Assembly (NCBI RefSeq): GCF_901000735.1
Contig: NC_081550.1
Location: 2,686,669 to 2,750,668, forward strand
Direction of reading: 5' to 3'
Length of the DNA stretch: 64,000 nucleotides
Source: Corylus avellana
Taxonomy: Eukaryota; Streptophyta; Magnoliopsida; Fagales; Betulaceae
The translations under genes and the position numbers were made by a program. Each line of letters starts with the position of its first letter. Within the stretch, counting starts at the first letter, position 1. Shown here piece by piece: positions 49,467 to 60,883 of the stretch. A model generated the notes under the pieces. It made no database searches. It saw only the letters and a program-made list of their open reading frames with translations, and was not told the origin of the DNA.

Positions 49467-52400
49467 CTAGTATCTCCTCCTCGGGCTCCTTGAACGACGT
49501 TCTCGAGGCGGCCTGAAAAAAAAAAAAGAAAAAAAAAAAGAAGGTAGCTAAGGTTAAAAAAACATTTTTTACGCTGAGTGAAATTTGACTGAGAATCAAC
49601 AGGCAAGCTTAAACAATCCGTTTTCACAAGTTTTATAACAACTTAAATAAAGTTAAAGGAGTAACAATATATACAACTCATCATAGAAAACCCATAAAAA
49701 AGAATCGCCAATGTTCTGTGGCCTACAAAATTCAATGGACCAATGCTTGGAACCAAGTTTAAAAAGACCCATAACCCTGCTGGGACTTACAGAAGCCCCA
49801 TGCATTAACCACTATCCATTTTACCCAAATTAGATGTTGGGTAGCAAAACCTTCCCCCCCCCCCCCTTTCAAGGGATATTTTATTGATAAGTTCTATAGG
49901 AACTGGACAATCCTATTTTGTCAAATACCTAGAGGAAAACTTCTATTTTCTCTTCATTGCCTCACCCGAAGAGCAACCCTTTCATTTAAAATGAACTAGT
50001 AAAGCACCTCGAATTAGATCAAATTATGCATGACTCGACCTATAAATGATTTCCTTCACTATGAGGGATAAGAAAAGAGAACCTTTTAAGTTCCTAGCTG
50101 CCCCCACAATTTAGTTAGTAAGTCAGGAAAGAAAGGAAAGGAAAAGTGCAGATAATAAATCAGGATTCCCAACTTAATTCCACACAATTTTCTTCCTTGA
50201 AGAATGGGTGAAATTTGGATACCAGAAAGAGAAGACACTCAACATTTCCTTCCACTCTTTCCAATGTCCTTCCACTTTCTCCATATAACCCCAAAAATGA
50301 AATAAATTTCTCCATTTCATCTTTCAATGGAGGGACTTCCCTCCTCAAATTAGAAGTTCTTCCATAACTTTTCTTTCTATAAGCAATAGATCATCTCTTA
50401 ATATTTTTCAAAAAAAAAAAAAAAAGTGCATATGCTAACCTTGTATTCTTTCTTTTCATCGCTCCATTGGCTGAGGATCCACTGCTGAAGGCCCAGTCAA
50501 CAGTGAGAGTTTGCGTAAGAAATTCAGCTCCATTCATTGAGGATATTGCATTCTGTGCTTCCTCAAAGTTCTCATATTCAATTAGGGCATATCCCTTGAT
50601 TACCATTAAAAAAAAGAAAAATAGTGAGTTTTACACCAACTCAAAAATAGCATTTTATCACAAACTTTTAACCAAAACAGCTGATTATGAAGTCCAATGG
50701 ATACCATGAGCAAGAAAAAGTAAGAAACAAGTATCAGTCTTCTTCACTACTTGAACAATCAATAACTAGTTAAGCCATCATCCAATATTCAGAACTATTC
50801 AACTCAGTTAAGCCTTAAAGCTCACTTGAAATATTAGTTCCCTAAAAAAGGAATAGTAATAAAATTCTTTATAATTTTTCAAGCATGAAGAGAATCATTC
50901 TACAAAAATATAATTAAGAATTTATTGATTAATCAAAAATTTAAACTTTCTAACTGCCAAAAATGTTTCCCCACAGAATATATTCAAATACTTGAGCCAT
51001 TCCCTCCATTTGTAAGCCATGCCTTATACAGTAGTTTCTGGCATTACAAAACTGATGCAAGGAAGACCATGTAGTAGGCAGTTAAGATAAAGTTCCCACA
51101 ATCACAATGATGATATTGCATAAATTTTTCTTCAGTCATTCCATGTGTATTGTAAAAAGGCTATTACACTGTATTATCTAAAAGCAGAATATTCAACCTA
51201 ATGAATTCTCATGTTGATTTTTAATCATAAAATATCGTTAATCTTCATAACAATGTTCAAAACCATATCAATAAAGATCACTTGCAAAATCAAATGTCTT
51301 AACATAAAAAAAGAAAGTACATTTCCACCAACGTTTTGTTAATGGAAGAACAAAGTAAATTAGAGCTTACCTTGACAAACCCAGTCCGGCGATCAAGATT
51401 TAGATGCAAGTTCCTGATCTCCCCAAACTCACCAAAAGCATTTTGCAGATCATCCTCTTGTGCCTCTTCGTGTATTCCAGTGGCCAGAATAATCCATCCT
51501 TCGATGGCTGCAAAGTTAAAGCAGGAATTTTACTATTATCCATTTTCAGAGAAGTGAAAGAAGAAATTCAGTATTCAGGACAAAACTCCTTCAATGACTG
51601 AGCAGATTCACCACAAAGCTATTCTAAAAATTATTAAAATATTTTTAACACACTGCATGTTAAGCCTAAATATCAAAAAAGAAACAAAATATTGAACTAA
51701 ATATAACTTAAAAAGTTGTTCTTGTTAGAAACCTTTACACAATATCTAAAAGTCTTGCTACTGCAATTACAAGGTTCTGCGCTGAAGAATCAGCAGCAAG
51801 ATCATTATTGAATTATGTAAATCAAACAGTCCAGGAGAAAATTGACGCACCCAAAAAAAAAAAAAAATCCAAGCACGTGGCAGTTATAGATTTCATTTAT
51901 ACATAAATATAAATATAGAGATATACAAAAACAAAACAAAACATAAAAAAGGTCAGCCTTCTGAAAATTCTATCCACATCAGCCAGTTATGTACATCAAC
52001 AGACTTGACTACTGCGAATGATGCCAATCCTAAGAGGTCAGAACCATGGACTACTGTGCATCTAGACTTGACAATGACTCAGTGTAAGCCACCCATTCCT
52101 CAGTACCTTCAATGTCAAAAGCTTATCAAGCTTAACTACACCAAAAAACAACTCCTGAAATCACTCATCTCAAAGTCTCTCAGGAATTTCATGCACCATG
52201 AAATGATCACAGCACAAGACACCGCCAAGTAGACCTCAACACACCAAGATACAATCAAACCAAATGGCATCAAGCCTGGTGTGCAAAAAGCTTCCTTATC
52301 ACATTAGATGTGTCCCTCAGAAATTACCACATGCCAAACTTGGATAACCAACTCAGAGATCTCATCCCAACTGACACTAGTTCCAACTCGATTTCAGGTC

Positions 52401-53104
52401 TATTCATATAACCTTTAACCAATACGAATAATCTATCACATCTCTCTTAAGGAAACAAAGTTAGTCTGTGTTTGTTTGGAATGAAACCAATTCCAAACAC
52501 AACCATACGGATTTCAACAGAAATCAACCATTTCTCTTATATTAATTTTACCCAAGAATAAACATCTCTTTGATCCCAAATTCATTATCTCAGCTATTCC
52601 CTCCACGAACATCTTCCAAAAACCCAATAATCCTAACCAGTAAAGCACAAAAACAATCCAAAATCACAACATAGACTTAAAATTCAGCCAGAACCCTAAA
52701 ATTTACGAAAACCAACATCTACACACTCATAACATAGATATATCTATTTGGATTATAGCCCAAAAACCCTAAAGTGTAAAGAGAGAGAGAGAGAGAGAGA
52801 GAGAGAACTGACATCGCTGGGGCCCAGGGCCGTCGGGGGACTTCAAGGAGTCGAAGTTGGAGGCGGCAAGCCGGGTGGAGCGGTCCACGGCGTCGGGATG
52901 GTCCTGGCGGAAGCCACGTCCCTTGATCTTTCTGGATGCGGCGGCGGAGGAGGACGCACCGCCGGTGATAGCGGACTTGAGCTTCGGGAGCGGGGCCCTC
53001 GGCGAGGCCGAGGCGTCGGCGGTATCTACGCCTCCATCCTCGTCCATCAGGTCGTCATCCTCCGGCTCGAAGTCCACCGCCTCCACCTCCGCTGCGTTCG
53101 CCAT
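49467..53104 (-). CDS. Y14: Exon junction complex protein Y14/RBM8A, four exons
   Basis: Core exon-junction-complex subunit that pairs with MAGO and marks spliced mRNA for localisation, translation and nonsense-mediated decay. Coding exons on the minus strand: 52813-53104, 51371-51507, 50440-50594, 49467-49512. All junctions are GT-AG and in frame, giving 209 residues (the Arabidopsis protein is about 202). Residues 1-95 are acidic then basic ([36 protein letters not shown]). One RRM spans about 101-179, with RNP2-like WIILATG and RNP1-like KGYALIEY. The tail [15 protein letters not shown] is the typical Y14 Arg/Ser end. The start is the ATG of [15 protein letters not shown] (GA)13 tract lies 6 bases inside intron 1, next to the donor site. 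A truncated, near-identical copy lies beyond the gap at 53650-56512. Confidence 0.96.
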
Positions 53105-53549
53105 AGGAACCAAATGTCCGTCTCTCTCTCCCTCTCTGTCACTCGCTAGCTAAAGACTCAAGTTGAGGGTTGCGTTGGGTCGTAGTTACTGGTAGGAGCT
53201 GTAGAAAGCTCTTTTTAGGTTTTATATGGGTTTTTGCGGACTTATGCCTCGTTTGGTCACCTTAATCATAATGGCTTATTTTCAAAACCAAAAATACTTT
53301 TTATAGCAATTCACAAACACCTTTTCAAATTAAAATCATAAAATACTTTTCAAAATCAATATCAAACCATCTCTATTTTTGCTATTTTTAAGAAGATTTT
53401 TGAAGGTTTTGACATGGAATTTGCTATTTTCTTTTAATTTCTTTTTACCTTGTAGAGATATTTAGGGGGGGAAAAAGTGAGGGATTTTGTTTGTATAATT
53501 TTGATTTCATAATGAAGAGTCCTTTAATATGAAAATAAGTCATGACATC
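50510..53549. repeat. Left copy of a 3 kb near-identical repeat (Y14)
   Basis: This stretch matches 53650-56952 with only scattered differences (for example TATCAAGC here against TATCCAGC there), a (GA)13 against (GA)14 tract, and a 266 bp tandem duplication present only in the right copy. It stops exactly at the N run. Confidence 0.9.
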
Positions 53550-53649
53550 NNNNNNNNNNNNNNNNNNNNNNNNNNNNNNNNNNNNNNNNNNNNNNNNNNN
53601 NNNNNNNNNNNNNNNNNNNNNNNNNNNNNNNNNNNNNNNNNNNNNNNNN
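53550..53649. other. Assembly gap of exactly 100 N
   Basis: A run of 100 undetermined bases, a conventional size for a scaffold gap of unknown length. It sits exactly between the two copies of the Y14 repeat. Confidence 0.99.
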
Positions 53650-56183
53650 TTTGCGTAAGAAATTCAGCTCCATTCATTGAGGATATTGCATTCTGTGCTT
53701 CCTCAAAGTTCTCATATTCAATTAGGGCATATCCCTTGATTACCATTAAAAAAAAGAAAAATAGTGAGTTTTACACCAACTCAAAAATAGCATTTTATCA
53801 CAAACTTTTAACCAAAACAGCTGATTATGAAGTCCAATGGATACCATGAGCAAGAAAAAGTAAGAAACAAGTATCAGTCTTCTTCACTACTTGAACAATC
53901 AATAACTAGTTAAGCCATCATCCAATATTCAGAACTATTCAACTCAGTTAAGCCTTAAAGCTCACTTGAAATATTAGTTCCCTAAAAAAGGAATAGTAAT
54001 AAAATTCTTTATAATTTTTCAAGCATGAAGAGAATCATTCTACAAAAATATAATTAAGAATTTATTGATTAATCAAAAATTTAAACTTTCTAACTGCCAA
54101 AAATGTTTCCCCACAGAATATATTCAAATACTTGAGCCATTCCCTCCATTTGTAAGCCATGCCTTATACAGTAGTTTCTGGCATTACAAAACTGATGCAA
54201 GGAAGACCATGTAGTAGGCAGTTAAGATAAAGTTCCCACAATCACAATGATGATATTGCATAAATTTTTCTTCAGTCATTCCATGTGTATTGTAAAAAGG
54301 CTATTACACTGTATTATCTAAAAGCAGAATATTCAACCTAATGAATTCTCATGTTGATTTTTAATCATAAAATATCGTTAATCTTCATAACAATGTTCAA
54401 AACCATATCAATAAAGATCACTTGCAAAATCAAATGTCTTAACATAAAAAAAGAAAGTACATTTCCACCAACGTTTTGTTAATGGAAGAACAAAGTAAAT
54501 TAGAGCTTACCTTGACAAACCCAGTCCGGCGATCAAGATTTAGATGCAAGTTCCTGATCTCCCCAAACTCACCAAAAGCATTTTGCAGATCATCCTCTTG
54601 TGCCTCTTCGTGTATTCCAGTGGCCAGAATAATCCATCCTTCGATGGCTGCAAAGTTAAAGCAGGAATTTTACTATTATCCATTTTCAGAGAAGTGAAAG
54701 AAGAAATTCAGTATTCAGGACAAAACTCCTTCAATGACTGAGCAGATTCACCACAAAGCTATTCTAAAAATTATTAAAATATTTTTAACACACTGCATGT
54801 TAAGCCTAAATATCAAAAAAGAAACAAAATATTGAACTAAATATAACTTAAAAAGTTGTTCTTGTTAGAAACCTTTACACAATATCTAAAAGTCTTGCTA
54901 CTGCAATTACAAGGTTCTGCGCTGAAGAATCAGCAGCAAGATCATTATTGAATTATGTAAATCAAACAGTCCAGGAGAAAATTGACGCACCCAAAAAAAA
55001 AAAAAAATCCAAGCACGTGGCAGTTATAGATTTCATTTATACATAAATATAAATATAGAGATATACAAAAACAAAACAAAACATAAAAAAGGTCAGCCTT
55101 CTGAAAATTCTATCCACATCAGCCAGTTATGTACATCAACAGACTTGACTACTGCGAATGATGCCAATCCTAAGAGGTCAGAACCATGGACTACTGTGCA
55201 TCTAGACTTGACAATGACTCAGTGTAAGCCACCCATTCCTCAGTACCTTCAATGTCAAAAGCTTATCCAGCTTAACTACACCAAAAAACAACTCCTGAAA
55301 TCACTCATCTCAAAGTCTCTCAGGAATTTCATGCACCATGAAATGATCACAGCACAAGACACCGCCAAGTAGACCTCAACACACCAAGATACAATCAAAC
55401 CAAATGGCATCATGCACCATGAAATGATGCCAATCCTAAGAGGTCAGAACCATGGACTACTGTGCATCTAGACTTGTCAATGACTCAGTGTAGGTCACCC
55501 ATTCCTCAGTACCTTCAATGTCAAAAGCTTATCCAGCTTAACTACACCAAAAAACAACTCCTGAAATCACTCATCTCAAAGTCTCTCAGGAATTTCATGC
55601 ACCATGAAATGATCACAGCACAAGACACCGCCAAGTAGACCTCAACACACCAAGATACAATCAAACCAAATGGCATCAAGCCTGGTGTGCAAAAAGCTTC
55701 CTTATCACATTAGATGTGTCCCTCAGAAATTACCACATGCCAAACTTGGATAACCAACTCAGAGATCTCATCCCAACTGACACTAGTTCCAACTCGATTT
55801 CAGGTCTATTCATATAACCTTTAACCAATACGAATAATCTATCACATCTCTCTTAAGGAAACAAAGTTAGTCTGTGTTTGTTTGGAATGAAACCAATTCC
55901 AAACACAACCATACGGATTTCAACAGAAATCAACCATTTCTCTTATATTAATTTTACCCAAGAATAAACATCTCTTTGATCCCAAATTCATTATCTCAGC
56001 TATTCCCTCCACGAACATCTTCCAAAAACGCAATAATCCTAACCAGTAAAGCACAAAAACAATCCAAAATCACAACAAAGACTTAAAATTCAGCCAGAAC
56101 CCTAAAATTTACGAAAACCAACATCTACACACTCATAACATAGATATATCTATTTGGATTATAGCCCAAAAACCCTAAAGTGT

Positions 56184-56216
<33 letters not shown>

Positions 56217-56512
56217 TGACATCGCTGGGGCCCAGGGCCGTCGGGGGACTTCAAGGAGTCGAAGTTGGAGGCGGCAAGCCGGGTGGAGCGGTCCACGGCG
56301 TCGGGATGGTCCTGGCGGAAGCCACGTCCCTTGATCTTTCTGGATGCGGCGGCGGAGGAGGACGCACCGCCGGTGATAGCGGACTTGAGCTTCGGGAGCG
56401 GGGCCCTCGGCGAGGCCGAGGCGTCGGCGGTATCTACGCCTCCATCCTCGTCCATCAGGTCGTCATCCTCCGGCTCGAAGTCCACCGCCTCCACCTCCGC
56501 TGCGTTCGCCAT
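53650..56512 (-). pseudogene. Y14: Truncated second Y14 copy, probably an allelic contig end
   Basis: Exon 1 (56221-56512), exon 2 (54511-54647) and the 5' part of exon 3 (53650-53734) are present. The rest of exon 3 and exon 4 fall in the N gap. The exons read the same protein as the copy at 49467-53104 and hold no stops or frameshifts, so this is not a decayed pseudogene; the type is used only because the gene model is incomplete. Intron 1 is 268 bp longer, from a 266 bp direct duplication (55157-55422 and 55423-55688) plus two bases of (GA)n. The repeat is flush with the gap on both sides, which points to the two alleles of one locus placed in series by the assembler. Confidence 0.85.
55157..55688. 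repeat. 266 bp tandem direct duplication in Y14 intron 1, right copy
   Basis: The word AATGATGCCAATCC occurs at 55157 and again at 55423, and the following 266 bp units match with a few substitutions (GACTTGACAATG against GACTTGTCAATG; GTAAGCC against GTAGGTC). The left Y14 copy has a single unit (from about 52017). Confidence 0.9.
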
Positions 56513-57133
56513 AGGAACCAAATGTCCGTCTCTCTCTCCCTCTCTGTCACTCGCTAGCTAAAGACTCAAGTTGAGGGTTGCGTTGGGTCGTAGTTACTGG
56601 TAGGAGCTGTAGAAAGCTCTTTTTAGGTTTTATATGGGTTTTTGCGGACTTATGCCTCGTTTGGTCACCTTAATCATAATGGCTTATTTTCAAAACCAAA
56701 AATACTTTTTATAGCAATTCACAAACACCTTTTCAAATTAAAATCATGAAATACTTTTCAAAATCAATATCAAACAATCTCTATTTTTTTCTATTTTTAA
56801 GAAGATTTTTGAAGGTTTTGACATGGAATTTGTTATTCTTTTAATTTCTTTTTACCTTGTAGAGATATTTAGGGGGAAAAAAAGTGATTTTGTTTGTATA
56901 ATTTTGATTTCATAATGAAGAGTCCTTTAATATGAAAATAAGTCATGACATCCTCTAAAGTTTCTTACAACATATCAATATTTAAAATGCATTTAAAATG
57001 TCTTTTACATTTGAAAATTTTAGTTTAGACACCAAGTTGCAATTAATTTGTTAGCAGTCTTGCATGGTCGCTCTTGTTTTCTTGATAGGTCGGCTCTTTT
57101 TTTTTTTTTTTTTTAACTGATTATCAACGAATA

Positions 57134-57304
57134 ATGATATAAAGAGGACTAGAGTCATCATAGAGTTCTCTTAAGTATGACGTGTTTTTTAAAATCATAA
57201 TTGAATTTGAGATGATCATTATTGAATTTTGATATGTTGGTGATTTTAAATGTCATCTCACATTTAGGAAGACTCAAGAAGGATTCTAGTCCTCCTTATA
57301 TCAT
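57134..57304. mobile_element. MITE with TA target duplication
   Basis: The ends are inverted copies: the left reads ATGATATAAAGAGGACTAG and the right, in reverse, ATGATATAAGGAGGACTAG. The similarity continues inward for about 60 bases to TTTAAAATCA. TA flanks both sides (57132-57133 and 57305-57306), consistent with a Tc1/mariner (Stowaway-like) element. No frame. Confidence 0.7.
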
Positions 57305-57679
57305 TACTCATTCTTGACGGTTTCTTGATTTTTTGTTGGCGCGTTGTCTTATGGTTGGTTCGGGGTTGCATTTTATGTTTACTTCAATGTAACCCCGTTT
57401 TTCCCATTTGATATTAAAAGAAAAGGTTGCAATTAATTTCAATTAACCAACAAAATAGTTATCAAATCAATATCTAATAGCATATTAATTCATTCCAATT
57501 AACCAAACAGCTCTTTTTTAAAATCACTTAAAAGTCAATATGCTCTATGTTTTTTTTTTTTTTCCTTAGGTTATAATTACTCCAAAATAATAACAATTAT
57601 TAAAAAAAAAAAAAATCACATTTTTAATTTGCCATTTGTTTTTAACGAATTTGTTTAAAAATGAAATTCAGACGAACAG

Positions 57680-58850
57680 GCTCGGAGGCCAAACAGACTC
57701 TAACTCCTCTCCCCGAGCTCCTCTCCTCCTCAATTTTTGAATCGGCGAGATTTTTTTGCGGAGCGCCTCTCCGCCGGGAGAGCCTTCTCTTCGGCTTTTG
57801 TTTTGCAAGACCAAAGGTAGGCTTAATTTTTAGTTTTAATGGGCATGTTTTGAGAGATTAATAAATCACTGGTTGTGAGTTCCAGAGCTGGTGTTGTCTT
57901 CTCCATCTTTTGAATTTTGAGTCTGTTTGGTTGCTATGAAAATAGAGAAAATGGAAAGAAAATCTCTGTGAAAACTTGTGTCTTCTCGATCATTTTATAT
58001 ATATTATCTTTTTTCTTTCTGGGCTCTTTTTTTCTCTTGAAATCACTATCAAAAGCTTTTCTTCTTAAGATAGTGATTCCTCCTTATAGCCGGCAAAAAA
58101 AGAATCATGCTTTGTACAATAGATATGATCTGGGAAAATTGGAGAATGACTCTAGAACCAAAAATCTTGATTAACGTTTTCGATGGGGGTTCATTGGTGC
58201 TTCCCTCTTTCCACAAAAGTTTGTTTTTGTAATTAGCAATAAAAACAATAAAATGATATATACACTTTGAGGCAGAGGGTAGATTTTGGACAAGGAATGG
58301 AATGGTGACATCCATTTATTATTGACCAACTAGCACTGATGATTTTTCCTTTAAAATTGATCAAAATTTGGTGTTATGTCTTATTAAACCTTGGGCTGTA
58401 GTTCGACTCTTTGGTTATGATTTATGAAATGCTCATTTGATGTAAGATGCAGTGGTATGCGTTTTACTTTTGAGCGATAACTAGCTGCTGAAGATTTCTT
58501 GAAAGCATGAACTAGCTATAACACAAATTTTTTATCTTTATCAAAGAAGAGAGGGAATAAAGAAAAGTCAGTTTGATATCTGAGCAATGCTGGAGATAAC
58601 CGGATGAGGGTTTATTTATACATTACTGAAAATTCTATTCTCTTGATTTTTTATGCTGTCTTCCCCATGGTAATTGTTCTGACAGGCTACTCTTCAAATT
58701 GGCATTAGAATGGCCATTGATTTGTGATGGAGTGCATTTGAAAAGGGAAGCAAAGAGTAACTTGGTTCCCATCCAAATTTCAGGAAGCCAATGCTAGTGC
58801 TCTAAGACCCCAAAAGTTAATGCAGGAACTGATTCGCTCAACATAACGCA
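57680..58850 (+). promoter_or_regulatory. Probable 5' UTR with intron of the PIG-Y-like gene
   Basis: A GC-richer stretch at about 57680-57816 ends in a good donor (CCAAAG|GTAGGC). An acceptor (CTGACAG) ends at 58685, and the segment from there leads into the ATG at 58851. This would be a non-coding first exon and an intron of about 870 bases. It is inferred from splice sites and base composition only. Confidence 0.4.
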
Positions 58851-59519
58851 ATGAGATCCTCTTCTGCTTCTTCTTCTTCTTCCTTGCAGCTCGATTCCTC
58901 CAACAACAGAATCTTCTGGGGCTGCTTCTTTGTCACAATAGGCTCCGTCTTCTTTGTGGGATTTCTCTTCGCTGCCGTCATTTCCAAGCTTCTTCCTCCA
59001 TCCAATAACACCCTGATATCCGCCATTCAAAATGACTGGTAATCGATTAATTCCTTAGCTCTTTTTTCTATTCCACACACAATATGAGTTTGAGATATTA
59101 GGCCCAGATGACTTATACTTGTCATCTTAGATCAAGTTGTGTATCTTTGATCACAGAATGCTCTGTGTTTCTTGGCTTACTGATTGCTTTATTTGCTTCT
59201 GATTACTGTTTAGTCTGATCGTTTTGAGGTTACTAAATGTGCTTGCTGCATTGGTCTTCATGGCTTTCTGGGTGTCATTAATTTAAGTGCTTTTTGTTGA
59301 ATTGGATTACCAATATAAGCACTTTCACATTGGGTTTATTAACCTTTTATCACATTAACACTCTCTTCATGGCTTTCTGGGTGTCATTAATTTTAAGTGC
59401 TTTTTGTAAAATTGGATTGCCTATATAAGCACTTTCACATTGGGTTTATTAACCTTATATCACATTGGATTGCCAATATAAGCACTTTCACATTGGGTTT
59501 ATTAACCTTTTATCACATT

Positions 59520-59560
<41 letters not shown>

Positions 59561-59874
59561 TTAATGAATTTAAAATTGATTAATTTTGGTGGAATTTATA
59601 TTTTGTGAAATGTTCATATGGGTTTATTAACCTTTTATCACATCAACTCTCTCTCTCTCTCTCTCTCTCATATTTTTAATGAATTTAAAATCGATTAATT
59701 TTGGTGGAATTTATATTTTGCGAAATGTTCATATGGAGTTTTTTTGGTCTGAAATGGGTTTTTTCCCGCTCATGTGATAGGTATTACTGCTTCTTAGTGC
59801 CTCTGACACTCCCTGTCCTTGTGGTTGCTGTATATTTCCATTGGCTCAGCATGAAAATGTTCAAGCATGCGTGA
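58851..59874 (+). CDS. PIG-Y-like subunit of GPI-GlcNAc transferase, two exons
   Basis: Small membrane protein of 93 residues from exons 58851-59038 and 59781-59874 (GT-AG, joined at the Trp of NDWYYC). The N-terminus is Ser-rich. Two hydrophobic segments lie at about 20-46 (FWGCFFVTIGSVFFVGFLF) and 66-86 (LVPLTLPVLVVAVYFHWL), and the protein ends MKMFKHA. The end matches the pattern of PIG-Y (human LLPITIP with a KLFRHN terminus), a subunit of the ER enzyme that starts GPI-anchor synthesis by adding GlcNAc to phosphatidylinositol; PIG-Y regulates the catalytic PIG-A. The length fits the family. The role is inferred from that short similarity. The single coding intron carries tandem repeats (59256-59730). 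Confidence 0.82.
59256..59730. repeat. Nested tandem repeats and (CT)n in the PIG-Y-like intron
   Basis: Unit A of about 109 bp (starting CTTCATGGCTTTCTGGG) occurs at about 59256 and 59365, with a partial third copy from about 59465 (GGATTGCCAATATAAGCAC). Unit B (starting TTAACCTTTTATCACAT, with (CT)n and then GGTGGAATTTATATTTTG) occurs from about 59499 and again from about 59625. CT runs lie at 59522-59557 and 59647-59669. Confidence 0.85.
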
Positions 59875-60852
59875 TTTTTTCTTGAGCCCATCAGGTCTGG
59901 AGCCTCTCTGCTTACTTATACTACTTTAGAAGAATAAGTAACTAAAAAGTGTGTTTACTTATTGCCTTTACAAGATGTTTTGGAGACCTTCAGATTCTAC
60001 AACCTTCCCAAGTATCTTTTTTCGTTTGGCCTTTGCCCCAACATTTTGTCAAACACATGCATTACTGGTACATTTCCTTATTTGCACATCACCCATCAAC
60101 TGTTGACACTCACAATTGTCATGTCTGTTCCTCCCATCCTACCACAGAAAAGCAAGACCTGCTTTCAGATTCTATTCCCAATTTTTTTCTTGTGTACTGT
60201 CCAACGATGTGCTATGGGATAAATTTTCTTCTGGGTCAATATTCCACAACATGGGCCTTCTTCTTGGCAAGAAGTATTGCAGCAGGATGAAGGTTAGGAG
60301 GATTTGACAGGCATTATTATGCCATGAAGATTTCTAAGGTTTAGAGGCTTGCGAGCGCGCTCATACATTCAACAATATGGATCAAAGGATGTTTAAGCAT
60401 TCCCCTTCCATCAACTTCAAATATTCAGTTGCTGCTCCTACCTTGGATATCTTTTGGTGCAATTGCATCCACAATATACTAGGTCTACAGGTGATTCTCC
60501 ACTTGCGTTATATGCTAATAGAAGAAGATCAAAGCAATTCTCTCTTTTTGGAGTATATAAGGATATCCCAGTTATGTGGTTGATCTGCTGGCTTGTTTGA
60601 GCTGGAAATCAGGAGGTGGAAGGGTTCTAGTTGCTTGGAGATCTGTGCTCTTTTTTGCTTGATATGGAGCTGCCAGTTAAAGAGGAATGACAGATCATTT
60701 GAAGGCTAGGACAAGTATTTGGGAAGTTAAAATGGGATTATTTAGCGCTCTGTTTCTGGGGTCTTGTTTCATCCTTCATTCATACTTTGAGATCTTTTTA
60801 TACGTTGTTTATGCTCCAGGATTTAAGATTTGATTTTTCTTATTTTATTTGA

Positions 60853-60883
<31 letters not shown>

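Noticed and set aside
52748..53153. Plus-strand frames over Y14 exon 1 (and the same at 56265-56561)
   Set aside because: They are antisense shadows of the GC-rich Y14 first exon; the minus strand gives the conserved protein.
53650..56512. Second functional Y14 gene
   Set aside because: It lacks the end of exon 3 and all of exon 4 at the gap and is best explained as the other allele of the first copy.
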